Shown here: one piece after another, positions 7,433 through 14,236 of the stretch
Layout of the letters: every line of letters starts with the position of its first letter
How positions within the stretch are numbered: the stretch's first letter is position 1
Source of the DNA: Ruminiclostridium sp.
Lineage (GTDB): Bacteria > Bacillota > Clostridia > Oscillospirales > Ruminococcaceae
Direction of reading: 5' to 3'
Length of the DNA stretch: 33,728 bases
Assembly (NCBI GenBank): GCA_017941355.1
Contig: JAGAWN010000123.1
Span: 1 to 33,728 of the forward strand
Position numbers and translations under genes: made by a program
Notes under the pieces: model-generated
Told to the model about the DNA's origin: nothing
Seen by the model: only the letters and a program-made list of their open reading frames with translations
The model's database searches: none

Positions 7433-8053
7433 TCAGAACAGTTCTGCTGTACGGTCAAACACCTCAGAGAAAGGAATGAGATCATCAACGTATTTATCGG
7501 CGATACCCTCGCTCCAGAGCCGGTATGCAGCCGAAGCTCCGAGCGGGTACATACTGGTGAAGCTTTTATAAACCGCGCTTTCTGTACCGTTGTTTTTAAG
7601 TTCCGCACAGCCTTGCAGAGCGATCTGCATATTGGCAAGGAAGTCGTCCGCAAAAACAACATCTACAGATTTCTTCTGTGCATAGGCATTCTTTATGCAG
7701 ATATCCGACGCGCCTGCCCATGCGTCTCTGGCGGCAACACGGACTCGTTTCAGATTGCTCATGATTATTGTTCCTATGCACATGGGGCAAGGCTCCATTG
7801 ATGTGTACAGGGTGTAGTTCTTCAGATCGGGATATTTGCTGATATCAAGCTGCTGGATACATTCTGTCTCGGCATGATCGACTTTGAAGTTCGGAAAGTT
7901 TTTGCTGACGATGTAGTGATTTCTGCCTGCGGAAAGAATTCTGCCGCTGTCATCTACAATGATAGCACCTATCGGAAGATTCCCCTCGCAGAAAGACTGC
8001 CAGCCGAGTTCAAATACTTCCTGCCACGGTTTTTCGAGTTCGTTGAATTTCAT
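7433..8053 (-). CDS. Zinc-dependent nucleoside/nucleobase deaminase (cytidine deaminase superfamily)
   Basis: A 206-residue protein of the cytidine/deoxycytidylate deaminase superfamily. The catalytic zinc site is complete: HAE at residues 60-62 (zinc ligand and proton shuttle) and PCPMC at 88-92 with two cysteine ligands. The core resembles TadA and guanine deaminase, but the protein is longer than TadA (about 150 residues), with an extra C-terminal part of about 70 residues, so the substrate is uncertain; tRNA adenosine editing is less likely than free base or nucleoside deamination. GGAGGGG lies about six bases before the ATG at 8053. It is 50 bases downstream of xylulokinase and likely shares its promoter. 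Confidence 0.85.
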   Translation of the reverse strand: MKFNELEKPWQEVFELGWQSFCEGNLPIGAIIVDDSGRILSAGRNHYIVSKNFPNFKVDHAETECIQQLDISKYPDLKNYTLYTSMEPCPMCIGTIIMSNLKRVRVAARDAWAGASDICIKNAYAQKKSVDVVFADDFLANMQIALQGCAELKNNGTESAVYKSFTSMYPLGASAAYRLWSEGIADKYVDDLIPFSEVFDRTAELF

Positions 8054-8103
8054 TACGGACCCCTCCTTTGCTGCAATTGTTCATATTTTTCGGAATTGCG
8101 AAA

Positions 8104-9627
8104 TCAGAGTTCGGCGAGTTCTGCGAATGTCTGTTTCATTGCCGGATAAAGTTTTCTGTAAAGAGCATAAACTTTCTCGTATTTCTCGGTGTTTTCGTGT
8201 ATCGGATTCTGTATCTTGTCCTCCTTGATGACAGCTTTGCAGGCTTCGGGAACAGAGGAGTAAATGCCGGTTCCGACCGCGGCAAGAAGTGCGACACCGA
8301 GAGCCGGACCCTCTTTATTCTGACTTGTCTTGACGGGGCAGCCGTACAGATCCGCAAGCATCTGCCGCCAGAGCGGTGAGCTTCCGCCGCCGCCGCAAGC
8401 CATCATATTGCTAACGTTGATATTCATTTCACGCATGACCTCAACACAGTCGCGCAGGGAATAGGAAACTCCCTCCATTACCGCACGGATAAGATCTTTT
8501 TTCTTGTGCATGGTCGAGAGTCCAATGAACGCTCCGCGGGCATTGGGATCGAGATGCGGTGTGCGTTCGCCGTTCAGGTAAGGCATATAAAGCAGACGGT
8601 TCGCACCGATCGGTACCTCCATTGCTGCCTTGTCTGTGAGGTAGTAGGGGTCAACTCCCATATTGATAGCAGTTTCCATTTCGCTCCAGCAAAGGTTGTC
8701 TCTGAACCATTTCAGCGATAATCCGGCGCTCTGCGTAACTCCCATAACGTGCCAGCAGCCGGGAACAGCACAGCAGAAAGTATGGACGCGACCCTGCTTG
8801 TCAATGGAGATGTTCGAAGTATGAGCGAACACGACGCCGCTGGAGCCTATGGTAGTGAATGCGGTGCCGTCTTCGACAACGCCGGTTCCGACCGCCGCTG
8901 CGGCATTATCGCCCGCGCCGCCGACAACCGGTGTGCCTGCAGCAAGTCCGGTAAGCTCCGCTACCTGCTTTGTGACTGTTCCTGTGATCTCCGGGCTTTC
9001 GTAAACCTTTGCAAGAAGGGATCTGTCGATACCGAGCTTATCCAGGACTTCATCGGACCATTGACGTTTCGGGATATCGAGAAGCTGCATACCGGACGCG
9101 TCTGAAACTTCCGTTGCAAACTCGCCGGTCAGCATGAACCTGATGTAATCCTTGGGAAGAAGAATGTGACGGCAGCGCTCGTAATTCTGAGGTTCATTGT
9201 TCTTGACCCACATTATCTTAGCCGCCGTAAAGCCTGTGATAGCGGGATTTGCTGTTATCTCCACCAGCCTGTCGTGACCTACTTTTTCCGTGATCTCTCC
9301 GACCTCTGCGGAGGTGCGCTGGTCACACCAGATTATGCTCTTTCGTATGACCTTGCACTCCTTGTCGAGCATGACCAGACCGTGCATCTGACCGGACAGA
9401 CCGATACCTTTGATCTCCGCAGAGGGAACGCCGCTTTCGCGTATGACCTCGGAAATGCCCTGTACGACAGCGTTCCACCAATCGCCGGGATCCTGCTCCG
9501 CGTAGCCGTTCTGAGGAGTATAGAGAGGGTATTCGTAAGTTGCGGAAGCAACTGCAGTACCGTTCTCGTCAAAAAGCACCGTTTTGGTTCCGGAAGTGCC
9601 GATATCGACACCTAAAATATAAGCCAT
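8104..9627 (-). CDS. xylB: Xylulokinase
   Basis: A 507-residue FGGY-family sugar kinase of the usual XylB length. It phosphorylates D-xylulose with ATP to give xylulose 5-phosphate for the pentose phosphate pathway. Signatures: the ATP phosphate loop DIGTSGTKTVLFD (residues 7-19), the substrate region GLSGQMHGLVMLD (about 75-87) with the xylulokinase-specific QMHG, IIWCDQRT (about 96-103), GAGDNAAAAVGTG (about 233-245) and a C-terminal GGGGSSPLWRQMLAD (about 400-414). The start at 9627 has GAAAGGATCT upstream. No xylose isomerase or transporter lies beside it, so the rest of the pathway is elsewhere. It has its own consensus promoter. Confidence 0.95.
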   Translation of the reverse strand: MAYILGVDIGTSGTKTVLFDENGTAVASATYEYPLYTPQNGYAEQDPGDWWNAVVQGISEVIRESGVPSAEIKGIGLSGQMHGLVMLDKECKVIRKSIIWCDQRTSAEVGEITEKVGHDRLVEITANPAITGFTAAKIMWVKNNEPQNYERCRHILLPKDYIRFMLTGEFATEVSDASGMQLLDIPKRQWSDEVLDKLGIDRSLLAKVYESPEITGTVTKQVAELTGLAAGTPVVGGAGDNAAAAVGTGVVEDGTAFTTIGSSGVVFAHTSNISIDKQGRVHTFCCAVPGCWHVMGVTQSAGLSLKWFRDNLCWSEMETAINMGVDPYYLTDKAAMEVPIGANRLLYMPYLNGERTPHLDPNARGAFIGLSTMHKKKDLIRAVMEGVSYSLRDCVEVMREMNINVSNMMACGGGGSSPLWRQMLADLYGCPVKTSQNKEGPALGVALLAAVGTGIYSSVPEACKAVIKEDKIQNPIHENTEKYEKVYALYRKLYPAMKQTFAELAEL

Positions 9628-9683
9628 AATTATCAGATCCTTTCACGTAATAGTTGCAGCAAATGCACTCATTTACTAAATTT

Positions 9684-9712
9684 ATTATAATACATCGGCT
9701 GTGATTTGTCAA
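9684..9712 (-). promoter_or_regulatory. Consensus sigma-A promoter of xylB
   Basis: On the minus strand TTGACA (9712-9707), 17 bases, TATAAT (9689-9684), about 57 bases before the xylB start. It matches the consensus at all twelve positions. I saw no clear repressor palindrome overlapping it. Confidence 0.78.
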
Positions 9713-9801
9713 CAGTTACCAAAAAAGTTTGTAGCGTTCAGGTGTCGGATTTGTTTGCACCGGCTATACAAAAATATCTTTGTGCTAAATTGTAAAATTC
9801 C

Positions 9802-9830
9802 TTGACATTTTGAAAAAATGATGTTATTAT
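9802..9830 (+). promoter_or_regulatory. Sigma-A promoter of the Tim44-like/SPFH operon
   Basis: TTGACA (9802-9807), 17 bases, TATTAT (9825-9830), 57 bases before the TTG start at 9888. Near-consensus at ideal spacing. Confidence 0.75.
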
Positions 9831-9887
9831 ATATTTGTACCGTGAGAAATTCCGGCTCTTATATGCTAATACACGGAGGACAACAAA

Positions 9888-10901
9888 TTGAAAAAGAAAC
9901 TTTTAACTGCTATTGCTTTGATTTTGTCCGCTTTCATGCTTTTTGGCATTTCTGCGGCAGCTTTTGATGCAAACGATTATGACTACAGCTACGACAGCGG
10001 CGGAAGCAGCTGGGACAGCGACTGGGACAGCGATGACGATTGGAGCAGCGGCGGATCTACATATTACAGCAGCGATGACGGAGACGGCGGCGGAAGCGGC
10101 GGTGGCTTCGGTATAATCGCAGTTGTTGTTATCATTATTATAATAGTTCTGATCCTCGCAAACAGAAACAAGAGCAGCGGCGGCGGCAATGTCACGAACG
10201 ACGGCAATACCGGCGGCGGTGTTCGTCCCGCGAACGGCGGTCAGGGACTTAACGTGAACGTTCCCGACAGAACATCTCAGATCGAGCAGATCATCAAAAA
10301 GGACGATCCTAACTTTACGGCTGATGACTTCACGTCGTTCGTAAAGGAAGTTTATATCGACATTCAGAACGCGTGGTGCAAGCGCGACCTTACACCCGTA
10401 AGACCGGTTATGCACACGAACCTGTACAATACCACCGACAAGCAGGTGCAGTCCAAGATCGAGCAGGGCGTTACTTATCATTATGAGAGCATCGCAATCA
10501 ATACCGCATACCTCACAAGCTATGTGCGCGACAACGAGTATGAATATCTGACTGCATACCTCAACGCCCGCTATATTGATTACCAGACTGACGACAAGAC
10601 CGGAAATGTTATCCGCGGCGACAGAAATACCCGCTGGGATTTCCGCTACAAGATGAAGTTCATGCGCTCTGTGGGCGTAAAGACCACAAGTGCGAGCGAG
10701 AACAACATGACAGGTCACAACTGCCCGAACTGCGGCGCTCCGCTGAACATCTCCAGCACAGGTGTCTGCGAATACTGCGGTTCAACCGTTACCACCGGTC
10801 TGTACAGCTGGGTACTCAGCGACTTCTCGACAGTCCGCAATGATACTCAGGACGACGGTATAAGAGTTCCTCAGACACCGTCTGACGGCGCACAGCAGTA
10901 A
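9888..10901 (+). CDS. Exported Tim44-like membrane protein with C-terminal zinc ribbon
   Basis: A 337-residue protein starting at TTG, with GGAGGA seven bases upstream. It has an N-terminal hydrophobic signal (LLTAIALILSAFMLFGISAA, residues 4-23), a low-complexity Asp/Ser/Gly-rich stretch (about 27-72), a second strongly hydrophobic segment (IIAVVVIIIIIVLILA, about 76-91), then a domain of the Tim44-like type (about 130-270) and a zinc ribbon CPNCGAP with partner CEYCGS (about 280-300). Tim44-like domains bind membranes or membrane protein partners. The next two genes share the zinc ribbon, and the first of them also the membrane plus Tim44-like layout. The set resembles B. subtilis ydjG-ydjH-ydjI, linked to PspA membrane stress. 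The exact function is unknown. Confidence 0.8.
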   Translation: MKKKLLTAIALILSAFMLFGISAAAFDANDYDYSYDSGGSSWDSDWDSDDDWSSGGSTYYSSDDGDGGGSGGGFGIIAVVVIIIIIVLILANRNKSSGGGNVTNDGNTGGGVRPANGGQGLNVNVPDRTSQIEQIIKKDDPNFTADDFTSFVKEVYIDIQNAWCKRDLTPVRPVMHTNLYNTTDKQVQSKIEQGVTYHYESIAINTAYLTSYVRDNEYEYLTAYLNARYIDYQTDDKTGNVIRGDRNTRWDFRYKMKFMRSVGVKTTSASENNMTGHNCPNCGAPLNISSTGVCEYCGSTVTTGLYSWVLSDFSTVRNDTQDDGIRVPQTPSDGAQQ

Positions 10902-11647
10902 TGACACCGATACTGACAGCACTGGGAGTCGTGGGAGTCTTCGCGGCGGCTATAGGCATAGGGATCATGGTTATCCGCGCGAAGCTCAACTCCGCGACAA
11001 AACGCTACCTCGGCATGAATCTTCAGCAGACCGCCGATCTTATCGGCAAGGGGCTTAAAGATGAAGTCACGACTCCGCGCTCGATATCCAACGTTTCGGC
11101 TATGTATAAACCGAAGCTTATGCGGGATTTTCCGGATATGACATACGACCGCTTCCTTGAAATGGCAAACACATCGCTTGTGCAGATACTTACCGCCATT
11201 GAAAAGGAAAGCACATCACGCTTGGAACTTGTGACTGACAGCTTGAAAAGTCAGGTAAATGACCGTATCTGCGATAACCACAACCGCAATTGTATCGAGC
11301 ATTTCGATGAGATCAGGATACACAGGACAGCTATCGCTGATTACAAGACTTCCTCCGAGACTGCAACGGCTGTATTTGAGATATCGTTCCAGTGTGTGCA
11401 TTTCTTCGAGGGAAAGGACAAGGAAGTTCCCGAAACCCCGTCACAGTTAGCGGCAAGTGTTACACTCAGCTACGGCAGGGAATTCGCGGAGGATTCAAAA
11501 TCTCTCACATATTCGCACAACTGCCCCAACTGCGGCGCGCCGGTGTACGCTGTCGGCGGCAGAATGATGAAATGTACATACTGCGGTACGGGAATTACGG
11601 AAGAAGTTTATAAGAGCTGGCTCACCAGCGCTTATAAATTTATATGA
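10901..11647 (+). CDS. Membrane-anchored Tim44-like protein with C-terminal zinc ribbon
   Basis: A 248-residue relative of the preceding protein. It has one N-terminal membrane segment (ILTALGVVGVFAAAIGIGIMV, about residues 4-24), a Tim44-like alpha/beta region (about 60-195) and a zinc ribbon (CPNCGAP with CTYCGT, about 208-230), followed by a Trp-containing tail of the same type as in its neighbour (YKSWLTSAYKFI compared with LYSWVLSDFSTV). The start codon shares its A with the last base of the upstream stop codon (TAATG), so translation is coupled. The two proteins look like diverged paralogues that act together; I infer a membrane complex with the SPFH protein that follows. Confidence 0.78.
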   Translation: MTPILTALGVVGVFAAAIGIGIMVIRAKLNSATKRYLGMNLQQTADLIGKGLKDEVTTPRSISNVSAMYKPKLMRDFPDMTYDRFLEMANTSLVQILTAIEKESTSRLELVTDSLKSQVNDRICDNHNRNCIEHFDEIRIHRTAIADYKTSSETATAVFEISFQCVHFFEGKDKEVPETPSQLAASVTLSYGREFAEDSKSLTYSHNCPNCGAPVYAVGGRMMKCTYCGTGITEEVYKSWLTSAYKFI

Positions 11648-11690
11648 TAAACAGCAATGTTTAACTAACGATGAAAGGAATTGATAACTT

Positions 11691-13124
11691 ATGGGACTTA
11701 TCAAAGCTGCAATAGGCGCGGTAAGCGGAACTCTGGGAGATACCTGGAAGGAACAGATACACTGCGGTACTATTGACAACAAAACACTTCTGAAAGTCGG
11801 CACCAAGATGCATGACGGTTCAAACCGCTCCAGCAACACAAAGGGTTCCGATAACTACATCAGCAACGGATCCGCTATCATGGTAGAGCAGGGAACCTGT
11901 ATGCTCACTATCGACAACGGCAAGATCACAAACATAGTTACCGAGCCGGGACGCTATATCCTCGACAATTCTTCCGCACCCTCTATTTTTGCGGGAAACA
12001 TCAAGGATTCCCTCAAGGACGTTCTGAGCAGATTCACATTCGGCGGAACTCCCGCTGCCGAGCAGAAAGTTGTTTACATCAACCTGCAGGAAATTCCCGG
12101 TATCCCGTTCGGCACAAGCGAACCTATGCCGTATTTCGATCCGTATTACAATACATCTATCGAGCTTCGCTGCTACGGACGTTTCTCGGTACAGATCCCC
12201 GATGCCGAAGCCGCTGTAAGATTCTACACAGAAGTTGCCCCCAAGGGCGTTGACGCAGGCGATCTTTCCGCGTCCGCGATATTCTCGAACGGTCAGTACA
12301 AGAGCGAGTTCATTCAGGCTCTTCTCGGCGGTCTTGCCGAACTTTCCGATCAGGGCGTTATGTACTCGAAGATCCAGACAAAGCTTGTTCCTCTTGCTCA
12401 GGCTACAGCAAAGAACGCTGTGAACTGGCAGGAGCGCGGTCTTGTTATCAAGAGCGTAGGCTTTGAAGGACCGGTTACTCTTTCCGAGGATTCCAAGAAG
12501 AGACTCGGTGCGCGTCTCGAAGCGGATACGCAGCTTGACGACCGTGTACAGAAAGCTATGATGAACAAGAGCATCGCTGCCGGTATCGAAGCTATGGGCT
12601 CCAACGAGGGCAGCGGCGGCGGCATGATGGGTGTCATGGGAATGGGCGCTATGATGAACATGGGCGGCAACCTCATGAATTCATACAATACTCAGCAGTC
12701 TGTAATGCCTCAGAGCAGTCAAAATCCCAACGCAGCTGCAGGAATGGCGTGGAGTTGTCCTTCATGCGGCGCATCGAATCCTATGAACGCGAACTTCTGT
12801 TCCGGCTGCGGCGCCAAGAAGCCTGCTCCTCCCGAGAGCTGGGTATGTTCAAGCTGCGGTGCTACAAATACCACAAACTTCTGCTCCAACTGCGGAGCTA
12901 AGAAGGGCGAAGCTGCACCTGCTAAGGCTGTTCCCGCTGCGTGGACCTGTGAATGCGGTGCGCAGAACACTACTAAGTTCTGCTCCAACTGCGGTAAGCC
13001 GAAGCCCACAGCACCTCCGAAGTACAAGTGCGACAAGTGCGGCTGGGTTCCCGCTGACCCGACAAAACCGCCGAAGTTCTGCCCTGAGTGCGGAGATCTC
13101 TTCGACGAAAACGACATTCAGTGA
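11691..13124 (+). CDS. SPFH-domain protein with four C-terminal zinc ribbons (YdjI-like)
   Basis: 477 residues with no membrane segment. Residues about 20-300 form a band-7/SPFH domain of the YdjI / virion-core-like group. Residues 300-345 are Gly/Met-rich (GMMGVMGMGAMMNMGG). Residues 354-477 hold four zinc-binding modules: CPSCGAS...CSGCG, CSSCGAT...CSNCG, CECGAQ...CSNCG and CDKCGW...CPECG. SPFH proteins form large membrane-bound oligomers; the ribbons probably mediate protein binding. The AAGGAA site precedes the ATG at 11691. It is 43 bases after the Tim44-like gene and probably the last gene of that operon. By analogy with B. subtilis ydjGHI it may recruit a membrane-stress protein, but no PspA is present here. 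Confidence 0.85.
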   Translation: MGLIKAAIGAVSGTLGDTWKEQIHCGTIDNKTLLKVGTKMHDGSNRSSNTKGSDNYISNGSAIMVEQGTCMLTIDNGKITNIVTEPGRYILDNSSAPSIFAGNIKDSLKDVLSRFTFGGTPAAEQKVVYINLQEIPGIPFGTSEPMPYFDPYYNTSIELRCYGRFSVQIPDAEAAVRFYTEVAPKGVDAGDLSASAIFSNGQYKSEFIQALLGGLAELSDQGVMYSKIQTKLVPLAQATAKNAVNWQERGLVIKSVGFEGPVTLSEDSKKRLGARLEADTQLDDRVQKAMMNKSIAAGIEAMGSNEGSGGGMMGVMGMGAMMNMGGNLMNSYNTQQSVMPQSSQNPNAAAGMAWSCPSCGASNPMNANFCSGCGAKKPAPPESWVCSSCGATNTTNFCSNCGAKKGEAAPAKAVPAAWTCECGAQNTTKFCSNCGKPKPTAPPKYKCDKCGWVPADPTKPPKFCPECGDLFDENDIQ

Positions 13125-13132
13125 TGACTATA

Positions 13133-13165
13133 CGGCTCCCTCCATGCGAGGAAGTCCGTTATTTT
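13133..13165 (+). terminator. Probable terminator after the SPFH gene
   Basis: An imperfect hairpin (CTCCCTC with GAGGAAG, plus flanking GG/CC pairs, loop CATGC) just after the stop codon, followed by TTATTTT. Imperfect, so moderate confidence. Confidence 0.45.
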
Positions 13166-13247
13166 GAACAAATATTTTTGATGTTCATACGATAAATGGT
13201 GAAACTATACGAAGTTTTACGGATTTTGACTTTTTGATCCCAAAACG

Positions 13248-13274
13248 TGCAACCTTTTATCCCGGAAATCCGTT
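13248..13274 (+). promoter_or_regulatory. Candidate ECF-sigma promoter of the ABC export operon
   Basis: TGCAACC (from 13248) and CGTT (13271-13274), separated by 17 bases counted from TGCAAC. The AAC-containing -35 and CGT-containing -10 are the hallmark of promoters read by extracytoplasmic-function sigma factors. No sigma-A promoter is evident in the same stretch. It would start a transcript with a leader of about 200 bases carrying the hairpin element at 13304-13443. No sigma or anti-sigma gene is in the window. Confidence 0.5.
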
Positions 13275-13303
13275 TATTAATATAGTGAGATGTATTTGTT
13301 CCG

Positions 13304-13443
13304 ATAATTAATGTCTGCTTATCAAGGAATGTGTCCGTTGTTCCAATGCGCCGCAGATGCATTGGAACAACATCTGAAAGTCTGTTTTACAGACTTTCAG
13401 GCAATAACTGCCAAAAGGCAGTTATTGAGGACACATTAATTAT
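13304..13443 (+). repeat. Three-hairpin structured element with alternative closing stems
   Basis: Three perfect hairpins follow one another: 13337-13349 with 13359-13371 (13 pairs), 13374-13384 with 13390-13400 (11 pairs) and 13402-13412 with 13417-13427 (11 pairs, AAAA loop). They are closed by a nine-pair stem (13328-13336 with 13429-13437), giving a four-way junction. A second, perfect 11-base left arm (13304-13314) competes for the same right side (13433-13443). It lies in the expected leader of the ABC operon. It may be a mobile palindromic element or a regulatory RNA. It is not a tRNA: loop sequences and stem lengths do not fit. Confidence 0.75.
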
Positions 13444-13489
13444 ACCAAAAAGGTATTATATAAATATGATTCAGTAAGAAGGTGAGAGA

Positions 13490-14236
13490 TTGGCGTTTAT
13501 TACTGTTAAAAACCTGAGAAAGGTGTATAAACTCGGAAAAGAAAAAGTTTATGCTCTCAAACAGATAGACCTTGAGATCAAAAGAGGAGAGATATGCTGT
13601 ATTCTCGGTACGTCCGGTTCCGGAAAATCGACCCTGCTGAATATGCTTGCGGGACTTGAAAAGCCGACGCGCGGTGACATTTTCATTAACGGTGTAAATA
13701 TAGCGCAGCTTTCTGAATCAAAGCTGGCAAGATTCAGACAGGAGAACACCGGATTCATTTTCCAGTCGTATAACCTTATCGGTCAGTTCAACGCTCTGGA
13801 AAATGTCGGTATGCCGCTGATGTTCAAAGGATATCCCAAAGCAAAGCGTGATAAGCTTGCCGCAAAGATGCTGAAACTCGTGGGACTGGGAAAAAGACTC
13901 AGACACCGTCCGAATCAGATGTCCGGCGGTCAGCAGCAGCGTGTCGGTATAGCGAGAGCGTTTGTTGCAAAACCAAAGGTCGTGTTTGCGGACGAACCGA
14001 CAGGTAACCTCGATACCAAAACCACGGACGAAGTAATGCGTCTTATGGTGCGTATGTGCCGCAAGTATAACATTACACTTATCATAGTTACACATGATCT
14101 TGAAATTGCGGCATACGCCGACAGGATCGTACATATTATTGACGGCGAGATCACAAGCATTGAAGAAAACACTTCGATCTATTCGCCCGAAGAAGATGAA
14201 GAAAATACAAGCATAAGTGAGGTCAAGTCAACATGA
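13490..14236 (+). CDS. ABC transporter ATP-binding protein (MacB/LolD type)
   Basis: A 248-residue ATPase with all core motifs: Walker A GTSGSGKST (residues 40-48), Q-loop region FIFQSYNL, signature SGGQQQRVGIARA (about 144-156), Walker B VVFADEPTGNLD and the switch histidine in IIVTHD. The closest class is the LolD/MacB/FtsE group, which powers mechanotransmission-type permeases rather than substrate import. Translation starts at TTG, with AAGGTGAG seven bases before it. The gene overlaps the next by four bases (ATGA). Its partner permease is the third gene of the operon. The C-terminal 20 residues are acidic and Ser/Thr-rich. Confidence 0.94.
   Translation: MAFITVKNLRKVYKLGKEKVYALKQIDLEIKRGEICCILGTSGSGKSTLLNMLAGLEKPTRGDIFINGVNIAQLSESKLARFRQENTGFIFQSYNLIGQFNALENVGMPLMFKGYPKAKRDKLAAKMLKLVGLGKRLRHRPNQMSGGQQQRVGIARAFVAKPKVVFADEPTGNLDTKTTDEVMRLMVRMCRKYNITLIIVTHDLEIAAYADRIVHIIDGEITSIEENTSIYSPEEDEENTSISEVKST

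Noticed and set aside
9903-10718. 271-codon frame opposite the Tim44-like gene
   Set aside because: Arises from the repetitive Asp/Ser/Gly codons of the real gene; the sense frame has a signal peptide, zinc ribbon and ribosome binding site.
13328-13437. tRNA or tRNA-like gene
   Set aside because: It has a cloverleaf shape, but the arms are 13, 11 and 11 pairs and lack the T-loop, D-loop and anticodon-loop features.
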